Part shown: in pieces, positions 50,913 to 57,205 of the stretch
Numbering within the stretch: the first letter of the stretch is position 1
Layout of the letters: each line of letters begins with the position of its first letter
From: a bacterium
GTDB lineage: Bacteria; UBP15; UBA6099; JAJRTR01
NCBI GenBank assembly: GCA_024278215.1
Contig: JAJRTR010000165.1
Coordinates: 1-57,205 of the forward strand
Length of the DNA stretch: 57,205 nucleotides
Reading direction: 5' to 3'
Translations under genes and position numbers: made by a program
Notes under the pieces: model-generated
Told to the model about the DNA's origin: nothing
Seen by the model: the letters and a program-made list of their open reading frames with translations, nothing else
The model's database searches: none

Positions 50913-51670
50913 TTCGCGGCTTCCCTGTTTCTTCCGGCAACCTCGCCGATTATGTCGACCACACCGTCGCCGAACTCCAGCCGTGAAACATAATCCGCAA
51001 CCTCTTTGACTTCATCCACGGCATTCGCCGGGCAGGCGGCGAAGCCCGATGCCGTAAGTGATTGTACGTCGCCGTGCGAGTCGCCCACCGCGCCTATCTC
51101 TTCGGTGGCTATGCCCACCACTTCCGCCAGCCACCGGATACCCGCTCCCTTGTCGATTCCGGGAAAAAGGATATTGACGCACATAACTGATACGTCGAGA
51201 AAAAAGTCCATACTTTCACGCCCGATTATTTCGTTAAGCTGATCTATATTATCCGCAACAGTGGACTCACCCGCCGGGTACACGCTCAGGGAAACTTCCT
51301 TGCCCGGCTGAAGTTTAGCCTTGCCGGGCGCAACAAGTTCTGTTCGGATCAGGTCCTTCAGCCTGGAGAGAGAAGCCGTCTGTTCGCGAGTGATCGCAGG
51401 ATGGAATAGGAAATCATACTCACGCGGAAGATATAGCCCCGCGCCGTTTTCGAAAATCACGGGATATGTGATGCCGGTCATCTGGGCCATCAGGTCGACA
51501 TAAGGCTGCTGACGGCCTGTACACAGCGTAATATGTGGAACATTGGTGTCGGAGTCCGCGCGTGAATTCGCGTCGCGAATTGCCTTGAGAACATCGAGAT
51601 CAGCAGGATGTCCTTCGCCGGGCGCGATACAACCGTCGATATCCAGAGCGAGTATCCTGATTTTTTTCAT
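50909..51670 (-). CDS. HAD-superfamily phosphatase (Cof/SPP-like, type II cap)
   Basis: 253 residues. HAD motif I LDIDGCIA (Asp10 nucleophile, Asp12), motif II LCTGR, motif III Lys in the GKAKLQPGK region, motif IV VGDSHGDVQS. The type II cap lies between motifs II and III, as in sucrose- or mannosyl-phosphoglycerate-type phosphatases and Cof proteins. The ATG at 51670 has GGAG 6 bp upstream; an in-frame extension to 51784 has none. Coupled to the nitrilase gene. Confidence 0.85.
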   Translation of the reverse strand: MKKIRILALDIDGCIAPGEGHPADLDVLKAIRDANSRADSDTNVPHITLCTGRQQPYVDLMAQMTGITYPVIFENGAGLYLPREYDFLFHPAITREQTASLSRLKDLIRTELVAPGKAKLQPGKEVSLSVYPAGESTVADNIDQLNEIIGRESMDFFLDVSVMCVNILFPGIDKGAGIRWLAEVVGIATEEIGAVGDSHGDVQSLTASGFAACPANAVDEVKEVADYVSRLEFGDGVVDIIGEVAGRNREAAK

Positions 51671-51730
51671 GGTCTTCTCCTGTTTCCATGAGCTTGATAA
51701 ACTCTGGAAATGGTTGATATGACAAACTTG

Positions 51731-51739
51731 TGATATAAT
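51731..51739 (+). promoter_or_regulatory. Extended -10 promoter element of the STAS operon
   Basis: TGATATAAT (TGn plus TATAAT), about 40 bp before the STAS gene. TTGATA lies upstream but at a 14-bp spacing. Confidence 0.6.
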
Positions 51740-51777
51740 AACATCCAGACTTTCTGGGGTCAAAAAATGAGGTCCAC

Positions 51778-52080
51778 ATGCCAAAAATCACGATGAAAAA
51801 AGGTGAAAACGATTTCATCGGCGGGATCGTTTTTCATAAAAGAGTTGTTTCGTTGCTGGAGGATTCTCCTGAAGATGAAATGCTCACAATAGACTTAAGC
51901 AATCTCTATCTCGACTCGTCGGTTATCGGCACTTTGCTGGCGATACATACATCGTGCAACAAGAAAAACCGCGAGCTTGTCATCGAGAATGTCTCGGACG
52001 CTACAATGCGAGTACTTAGTGCGACCGGCTTGCAGTGTGTTTTGAATATTCCGGGAAAAGACACGGAGGCCGGTAAGTGA
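51778..52080 (+). CDS. STAS-domain protein (anti-sigma factor antagonist-like)
   Basis: 100 residues, a STAS fold with the switch serine region LYLDSSVIGTLLA (Ser47/Ser48). Such proteins, when dephosphorylated, bind anti-sigma kinases or act as stand-alone domains. GAGGT lies 4 bp before the ATG. Its stop overlaps the GTG start of a solute-binding lipoprotein (GTGA), an unusual pairing. No anti-sigma kinase or phosphatase is adjacent. Confidence 0.82.
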   Translation: MPKITMKKGENDFIGGIVFHKRVVSLLEDSPEDEMLTIDLSNLYLDSSVIGTLLAIHTSCNKKNRELVIENVSDATMRVLSATGLQCVLNIPGKDTEAGK

Positions 52081-53165
52081 GGGGAAGAAGTATTCGCAGT
52101 ATCCTGACAGCCTGCTTTATTCTGCTCCTGTTTTTCATCGTACTTTCGGCAACTTCATGCAGCAATGATGCCGGCGAGCCTTCCACCGCCGCAACCTCCG
52201 AAAACGCAGACTCCGCAAAGGAACCGGTTCCCGCCGGGAAAAGGTTGCTGCGTATCTACTCCGCGCTAGACCCCAACGAATCGAAAATCTATTTCAAAGA
52301 ATACGAAAGACTCACCGGTGTGCACATCCAGTGGGTGCGCATGTCGTCCGGCGCGATACTCGCACGCGCGGAGGCTGAAAAGGACAATCCGTCGATGGGT
52401 CTGTGGTTCGGCGGCTCCTCGACGGACTTTATCGCCGCCGGCGAAAAAAATCTGCTCGATCCTTATAAACCCAACATCGATTTTGAACTCCCCGCACAGG
52501 GTCACGATCCGCAGTGGCGTTGGACCGGCTTCTATTTCGGCGCTATAGGATTTGCCGTGAACACCGAGCGGCTCAAACGCATCGGCGCGCAGCCGCCGCA
52601 CTCGTGGCAGGACCTCCTCAAGCCGGTATTCAAGGGCGAGATCGGTGTCGCATATCCATATACTTCGGGGACTTCCTACACCGCGCTGTCCACGATAATC
52701 CAGTTGATGGGCGAGGATAAAGGATTCGAGTACATCGCCGCGCTCGACAAGAACATTCACCACTACAATAAGTCCGGCTCCGCATGTGTGACGCAGGTCG
52801 GACTCGGCGAAATCACAGTGGGGATCGCCTTCTCACACGATGTGCTCAAGAAAGGCCCGTCGCGCGGCTACCCTGTCATACTCACATTCCCCGAAGAGGG
52901 CACAGGCTACGAGATCGGCGCGCTCGCTCTCATCAAAAACGGCCCGGACAGGGAGGAAGCGCGGAAATTCTTCGACTGGGTGCTGTCCGCAAAAGCGCAG
53001 TCGCTCATGAAACAGTGGTTCCGCATACCTCTAAACCCCAACGCCGAAGTCGCCGACGGTGCCATCACGGCTGATTCTCTCAACCTGATAGATGACGATG
53101 TAGTCTGGGCCGGAAAAAACAAGCGCCGCCTCGTCGAACGCTGGCGCCTCGTCACCGCAAGGTAA
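52077..53165 (+). CDS. Extracellular solute-binding lipoprotein (FbpA/AfuA family)
   Basis: 362 residues. A hydrophobic signal (ILTACFILLLFFIVLSATSC) puts an acylated Cys28 at the tip, followed by a Ser/Ala/Glu linker. The mature protein matches the iron(III)/AEP-type type 2 solute-binding family: LRIYSALDPNESKIYF, WFGGSSTDFIAA, PHSWQDLLKPVFKGEIGVAYP, AFSHDVL, and the closing RIPLNPNAEV. No permease or ATPase follows, so it is an orphan receptor or works with a distant transporter. The ligand may be ferric iron or a phosphonate; Tyr ligands cannot be confirmed. Confidence 0.82.
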   Translation: MRGRSIRSILTACFILLLFFIVLSATSCSNDAGEPSTAATSENADSAKEPVPAGKRLLRIYSALDPNESKIYFKEYERLTGVHIQWVRMSSGAILARAEAEKDNPSMGLWFGGSSTDFIAAGEKNLLDPYKPNIDFELPAQGHDPQWRWTGFYFGAIGFAVNTERLKRIGAQPPHSWQDLLKPVFKGEIGVAYPYTSGTSYTALSTIIQLMGEDKGFEYIAALDKNIHHYNKSGSACVTQVGLGEITVGIAFSHDVLKKGPSRGYPVILTFPEEGTGYEIGALALIKNGPDREEARKFFDWVLSAKAQSLMKQWFRIPLNPNAEVADGAITADSLNLIDDDVVWAGKNKRRLVERWRLVTAR

Positions 53166-53281
53166 ACACTATTCGCCCTCCCGGTCAACCAAATTATCCC
53201 GTGCCCGTATCTTCAATGTTGACATCAACAGGATTGATGCTATCATAATGATAGCACCGCTTTGTTTTGGAGGTGGAAAGC

Positions 53282-53521
53282 ATGGCACAGATACTTGTTC
53301 GCGACCTGGACGATAAAGTAGTCCGTAGACTGAAGGAGCGTGCCCGTAAAGACGGGAGGTCTCTACAGGCGGAAGTGAAGAGAATACTTGAGAAGGAAGC
53401 GAACTTGATGCAGTTGGATATCGAGTCTGCCCGGAAACACATTTCTGATATTCGACGTAGGTTCGAGGGCCGGGATTTTCCGGATAGTGTCGAGCTTATC
53501 CGTGAGGGTCGCGATAGATGA
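53282..53521 (+). CDS. FitA-like ribbon-helix-helix antitoxin
   Basis: 79 residues. AQILVRDLDDKVVRRLKERA and GRSLQAEVKRILEKEA form a ribbon-helix-helix DNA-binding domain; the C-terminal half would wrap the toxin. GGAGGTGG lies 5 bp before the ATG. Its last codons overlap the ATG of the PIN toxin (ATGA), the usual type II layout. It likely represses its own promoter. Confidence 0.88.
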   Translation: MAQILVRDLDDKVVRRLKERARKDGRSLQAEVKRILEKEANLMQLDIESARKHISDIRRRFEGRDFPDSVELIREGRDR

Positions 53522-53943
53522 TTCTTGTTGTTGATGCAAGTGTCGCCGCAAAGTGGTTTGCTGATGAGCAACTTGCCGGCGAAGCGCTTTCAATCCTTGC
53601 GCCTTTCAATCAGTTGCATGCGCCTGATTTTCTTTTTCTGGAAATTGACAGCATCATAAGCAAATGGATTCGGCGCGGTATTATTACGGAAGCAGAAGGT
53701 AATGATACCAGAGCGGCGATCAGGCAGGTTCCAATAATAACATATCATTTTGAGAGCTATCAGGATTCAGCATATTATATAGCCGTAAAGACGCACAGGA
53801 GTGTTTATGACTGCCTGTATATTGCGCTGGCAGCTTTCCTCGGTGGGCAGATGGTGACAGCCGACCGCCGGTTATACAACGGATTGTCCGGTGGCCCTTT
53901 CGGGCGGAATATCGTCTGGCTTGAAGATGTCGGAAATGTGTAG
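53518..53943 (+). CDS. vapC: VapC-type PIN-domain ribonuclease toxin
   Basis: 141 residues. The four acidic metal ligands are in place: Asp6 (VVDASVAAKW), Glu42 (FLEIDS), Asp98 (VYDCLYIAL), Asp116 (TADRR). PIN toxins cut tRNA or rRNA when freed of antitoxin. The ATG overlaps the antitoxin stop. Intact and probably functional. Confidence 0.92.
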   Translation: MILVVDASVAAKWFADEQLAGEALSILAPFNQLHAPDFLFLEIDSIISKWIRRGIITEAEGNDTRAAIRQVPIITYHFESYQDSAYYIAVKTHRSVYDCLYIALAAFLGGQMVTADRRLYNGLSGGPFGRNIVWLEDVGNV

Positions 53944-53973
53944 AATACGTTAAATGGCGTCTGGACGAAAACA

Positions 53974-54006
53974 CTAAACCGGCAGAGCCGGAACCAGACA
54001 GGCCGC
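53974..54006 (+). repeat. Repeat family D, copy 2
   Basis: 33 bp beginning CTAAACCGGCAGAGCCGGAACC, the partner of 49789-49821. It lies between vapC and apbE. Confidence 0.6.
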
Positions 54007-54053
54007 TACATGTCAGGGACAAGCACAAAGAAAGCACTATATGGAAACACTAT

Positions 54054-55061
54054 ATGATGAAAAGTAAGTCCTTGTTGATAATTTTCATTCTGGCTATTGA
54101 CGTACTCGTGTTTTCCGGCTGCGCCGGAGCGCCGGGAAAGTTCGCGCGCACCCGCGAGCAGATGGGCACGTTCGTAACGATCACCCTGTATAGTTCGAGC
54201 GGGCGCAGGGCCGACGCGGCTATAGATGCGGCATTCGCGGAGATCGAACACGTCGAGTCGGTCATGAGCAGCTATCGCAAAGATTCCGAACTTAATAAAT
54301 TGAACGCAGCCGGAGCGGACGGCTTCGCGGCTTCGGATGAGTTGTTTGAGATTATAGAAAAATCGCTCGAAATATCGGAATTGACTGAAGGTGCGTTTGA
54401 CATAACGGTCGGGCCGCTTGTCGCCGAATGGCTAATCGCAAAAAATGAAAACCGCGCGCCGGACGCGGTGGCCCTCGCTGAAGCCGAAAAGCGTGTGGGT
54501 TATAAAAAGGTAATGCTCGACCACAAAACGAAAACCGTGAGATTCGCCGAACCCGGCATGAGGATCGACCTCGGGGCCGTCGCGAAAGGTTATGCCGTGG
54601 ACCGCGCGATGGAAGCGCTTATGGGGAAAGGGATCGAGTCGGCGCTGGTCGACGCGGGCGGCGATGTGCTCGCAAAGGGCAAAAAGCCCGATGGCCGATT
54701 ATGGACTATCGGCATCCAGGACCCACGCGCGAAATCACTGGAGTCGACTATTCTGAATGTTGAAAACATGTCGGTGACGACATCCGGCGATTACCAGCGT
54801 TACATCGAATCGGGCGGCAGGCGATATTCACACATATTCGATCCGCGCACAGGGAAAAGCTCGGATTGCGTGAGCGCGACAACCATCGCACCGACCGCCA
54901 TGCGCGCGGATGCGCTGTCCACCGCGTTCTGTGTGCTCGGCCCCGAAAAGGGGATCGAAGTCGCGGAGAGCCTGAACGGCATCGAAGCGTTCATTATTGA
55001 TGTCGACGGTAAAACGTATTCTACAACAGGTTTCAGCATTTTCGTGGTTCCTGAAGAATAA
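54054..55061 (+). CDS. apbE: FAD:protein FMN transferase (ApbE)
   Basis: 335 residues. Lipoprotein signal ending FSGC (Cys23). The ApbE fold shows EQMGTFVTITLY, YRKDSELNKLN, FDITVGPL, MRIDLGAVAKGYAVD, VDAGGDVLAKG, and SHIFDPRTG (the Mg/FAD site). It attaches FMN to a Thr of Rnf/Nqr-type subunits or other flavoproteins outside the cytoplasm. No such target gene is nearby. An ATG doublet at 54054/54057 leaves the start ambiguous. Confidence 0.9.
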   Translation: MMKSKSLLIIFILAIDVLVFSGCAGAPGKFARTREQMGTFVTITLYSSSGRRADAAIDAAFAEIEHVESVMSSYRKDSELNKLNAAGADGFAASDELFEIIEKSLEISELTEGAFDITVGPLVAEWLIAKNENRAPDAVALAEAEKRVGYKKVMLDHKTKTVRFAEPGMRIDLGAVAKGYAVDRAMEALMGKGIESALVDAGGDVLAKGKKPDGRLWTIGIQDPRAKSLESTILNVENMSVTTSGDYQRYIESGGRRYSHIFDPRTGKSSDCVSATTIAPTAMRADALSTAFCVLGPEKGIEVAESLNGIEAFIIDVDGKTYSTTGFSIFVVPEE

Positions 55062-55066
55062 CATAA

Positions 55067-55873
55067 CTATTCCTCGAAAAAACCCATAACCGTATCCGCA
55101 AAATATTCCGGCATCTCCGACGATACATTATGACCGGCTTTCGGAACTTCTATAAGGCGCGAATCAGGTAGAATGCCGTCGAGCTCGCGGCCCTGCTTCA
55201 CAGGCATCCCGAAGTCGTGCCTGCCCCAGAGCAGAAGGACTGGCGTCTGTATCTCTTTGTATAGTTCCCTGTGGTCGCGCTCGAAGACCGACTTGAGACA
55301 GCCCATCACATGCCTGCCGTATCCGCGCAGGTCGCAGTTGTTGACGTATTCGAGCGCTTTACGGCGCACTTCGATATAATCAGGGTAAAAAGGAGAGTTC
55401 CAGAAAAGTGAAGTAATGTGCATCAGTATCTTGACCGATTCGGGAGGCAGCGCACCGAAGAAACCGGCAAGAAATGGTTTCGCGGGCCACACGCCCGATG
55501 GTGAATATACTGCGCATTTCTTTATTCGGTCCGGTGCGGCCCGGCAACAGAGCAGCGACTGCATGCCACCCTGCGAACCGCCGCAAACATAAAAATCTTC
55601 TATGCCCAGCCGCGACGCGAAATCAAGACTGAAGTCTACAAGATAATCAATGCTGTACTCGATGTCCGGCATCTCCGAGGAACCCGTGCCGGGGCAATCC
55701 ATCGCCACAATACGATACCTGCCGGTGAAATATTTGTAACAATTGCTGTTGTCCTCTATCCTGCCGCCCAGACCGTGAAGGAAAAGTATCACCTCGCCTT
55801 CGCCCTCGTCTATATACCTTATTTCCCACCCGTCGTAATCAAACCATTTCTCTTCGAATTCGGTTTTAATCAT
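55067..55873 (-). CDS. Alpha/beta hydrolase
   Basis: 268 residues. HGLGG oxyanion region (33-37), nucleophile Ser100 in CGGSQGG, acid Asp in WGRHDFGMPV, and His in AGHNVSSE. This is the full triad in the standard order. It resembles carboxylesterases or MhpC-type hydrolases; the substrate cannot be assigned. It converges on apbE with a 5-bp gap and has no operon partner on its strand in the window. Confidence 0.88.
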   Translation of the reverse strand: MIKTEFEEKWFDYDGWEIRYIDEGEGEVILFLHGLGGRIEDNSNCYKYFTGRYRIVAMDCPGTGSSEMPDIEYSIDYLVDFSLDFASRLGIEDFYVCGGSQGGMQSLLCCRAAPDRIKKCAVYSPSGVWPAKPFLAGFFGALPPESVKILMHITSLFWNSPFYPDYIEVRRKALEYVNNCDLRGYGRHVMGCLKSVFERDHRELYKEIQTPVLLLWGRHDFGMPVKQGRELDGILPDSRLIEVPKAGHNVSSEMPEYFADTVMGFFEE

Positions 55874-55935
55874 AATTTAATGCGCCGCCCGGAATATATT
55901 TATCTTTACAGTAACGGATCAGCAACGGAATAGAA

Positions 55936-57205
55936 TCAGAAAAGCTCGTCGAGATTCTCAAATACTTTCGTCACTGCCGCCGCATAGTATTTCATTACCT
56001 CGATGTCCTGCGCGATTATCGGGTACGAATGCGAACCAAGCACGAGAGAGTTGTCGAGTAGTTCCACGGCGCGCGCGAAATCGGCAGGAGCTGTTTTTTC
56101 CGCGGGCTCGTCGCGAAGCGGGCAGTTCCACGGGCAGCCTTTGCCGTAGCCGACGTGATCCCTGAAATTCCGCTGGAGCGGCAGCGGAAGTGTTTCCCAC
56201 AGGCACGCCTCGACACCCTCGGCCTGTATGGCCTCGAGAACTTTGTCGCGAAACCCGGTCGGCGGCACATCGACACCCGCCGCCTTAGGGTCGAGCCGCA
56301 GCCTGTATTTATGGTATACGGTTTTGTTGCCTTCGGCGATGTGCGGCGGGATCAGGCCGGGGATGTCATCAAAGATGGATGTCAGGTATTCGGCATTGTT
56401 GCGCGCGTTGTCGTTGTTGGCTTCGAGGCGTTTGAGTTGCGACCTCGTGAGCGCCGCGGGGAGTTCGCCCGGCAGATACTGCCGGCCCATGAGTATCGAC
56501 TCGAAGCCGCGGTTGCGGTCTATCGGCCACTTGAGATCAATGAGTGCTTCATCGTCGAAAGAAGCGTCCTGCCCGAAAAGGCGTATCTTATTGGCAACAT
56601 CAGCGAGCCGGTCGTCGCCGGTAACGAAGAAGCCGCCTTCGCCGGAAGGCAGGTTTTTGCTCGCCTGCACACTGAATATCGCAGCGTCGCCCATCGTGCC
56701 CGCCATGCGTCCCTTATATTTCGCCCCGTGCGCCTGTGCCGCATCCTCGAACACCAGCAATTCGTGCGCTTCCGCGATCTCGAGTATCGGGTCCATGTCG
56801 GCGCACTGCCCATGAAGATGCACCGGGATAATCGCCCTTGTGCGCTTATTGATTTTCGCTTCGATCTTCGCGGGATCAATATTGAATGTCTTCAGGTCGA
56901 TGTCGACAAACACAGGCACGGCGTTCTGGTCCATCACCGCGAGCGCCGTGGCGAGAAAAGTAAACGAAGGCAGGATCACCTCGTCGCCGGGACCGATGCC
57001 GGCCGCCGCGACAGCGAGATGCAGTGCCGCCGTGCCGCTACTCACCATCAGGCAGTGCTTCACGCCCACGAAATCGCCGAACTCGACCTCCGCGCCACGC
57101 AGCTGCGGCCCGTAGGGGCCGGTAAAAATACCCGAATCCAGACATTCGAGCACCATCTTTCTGTCTTCGTCCGTCACCTTCGGCCATACGGTATGTATCC
57201 CCTCA
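55936..57205 (-). CDS. DegT/DnrJ/EryC1/StrS aminotransferase, N-terminus cut by window edge
   Basis: At least 423 residues; the frame stays open to the right edge, so a start lies outside. Fold-type I PLP enzyme: VSSGTAALHLAVAAAGIGPGDEVILPSFTF-type phosphate region, FVDIDLKTFNIDP, HLHGQCADMDP, FEDAAQAHGA (Asp for pyridine nitrogen), and PLP-lysine in FSVQASKNLPSGEGG. These enzymes make amino sugars (or AHBA-type precursors) for O-antigen and glycoconjugates, matching the surface-polysaccharide theme. GTG at 57177 is not a likely start. Confidence 0.88.
   Translation of the reverse strand, partial: EGIHTVWPKVTDEDRKMVLECLDSGIFTGPYGPQLRGAEVEFGDFVGVKHCLMVSSGTAALHLAVAAAGIGPGDEVILPSFTFLATALAVMDQNAVPVFVDIDLKTFNIDPAKIEAKINKRTRAIIPVHLHGQCADMDPILEIAEAHELLVFEDAAQAHGAKYKGRMAGTMGDAAIFSVQASKNLPSGEGGFFVTGDDRLADVANKIRLFGQDASFDDEALIDLKWPIDRNRGFESILMGRQYLPGELPAALTRSQLKRLEANNDNARNNAEYLTSIFDDIPGLIPPHIAEGNKTVYHKYRLRLDPKAAGVDVPPTGFRDKVLEAIQAEGVEACLWETLPLPLQRNFRDHVGYGKGCPWNCPLRDEPAEKTAPADFARAVELLDNSLVLGSHSYPIIAQDIEVMKYYAAAVTKVFENLDELF

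Overview
The window is 57 kb of bacterial chromosome with about 50 protein genes, one tRNA-Arg, and an unusually rich set of small interspersed repeats. It shows no rRNA, CRISPR array, transposase, integrase or phage gene. The organism looks like an uncultured, flagellated, diderm (Gram-negative-type) bacterium. It has signal peptides, lipoproteins, a Wzz-type chain-length protein and an outer-membrane beta-barrel. It also has a yaaR-holB-ricT gene block and PdxST vitamin B6 synthesis, features best known from Firmicutes. The ThiD2-type thiamine protein, DUF58/BatA proteins and FecR-plus-repeat proteins fit PVC or candidate-phylum lineages. I cannot name the phylum from sequence alone.

Layout. 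1-1.45 kb: minus-strand thiamine operon (TPP riboswitch, ThiD2-like protein, thiS, partial thiC). 1.77-7.5 kb: minus-strand glycan-assembly operon (polyprenol-phosphate GT2, three methyltransferases, GT-C membrane transferase), bracketed by two copies of a 178-bp repeat. 7.9-9.3 kb: transglutaminase-like protein and tRNA-Arg(TCG). 9.6-14.4 kb: minus-strand pdxS, pdxT, yaaR, holB, ricT. 14.7-20.1 kb: plus-strand envelope and signalling genes (LolA-like protein, STAND/NB-ARC-TPR ATPase, lipoprotein, FecR protein). 20.4-25.7 kb: GH2 glycosidase, TPR protein, Wzz protein and an NxGxx repeat protein. 25.8-29.5 kb: FGGY kinase, trpF and a two-component pair. 29.9-32.5 kb: ABC exporter operon. 32.5-39.6 kb: cupin, a manC-like sugar-nucleotide enzyme, DUF58 and BatA-like proteins, GT2. 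39.7-43.4 kb: a 1232-residue FecR-TPR-beta-barrel protein. 43.5-46.3 kb: rocD, frameshifted trpS, SRPBCC-like protein. 46.9-49.8 kb: giant flagellin. 50-57.2 kb: nitrilase, HAD phosphatase, STAS plus solute-binding lipoprotein, FitA/VapC, ApbE, alpha/beta hydrolase and a partial DegT aminotransferase.

How the genes fit together: a large share points to cell-surface polysaccharide (polyprenol-linked sugar, GT-C transfer, Wzz, GDP-sugar synthesis, DegT aminotransferase, GT2). The TPR-barrel protein is a candidate export or anchoring partner.

The strongest novel signal is a MITE (non-autonomous mobile element) family. It has six long copies of about 178 bp, one of them truncated, and two internally deleted copies of 57 and 59 bp. 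All share about 17-bp inverted termini and fold back on themselves. Six of the seven copies with both ends have perfect 4-bp target duplications and the seventh matches 3 of 4. Three other small palindromic repeat types and an 89-nt cloverleaf-like element are also present.
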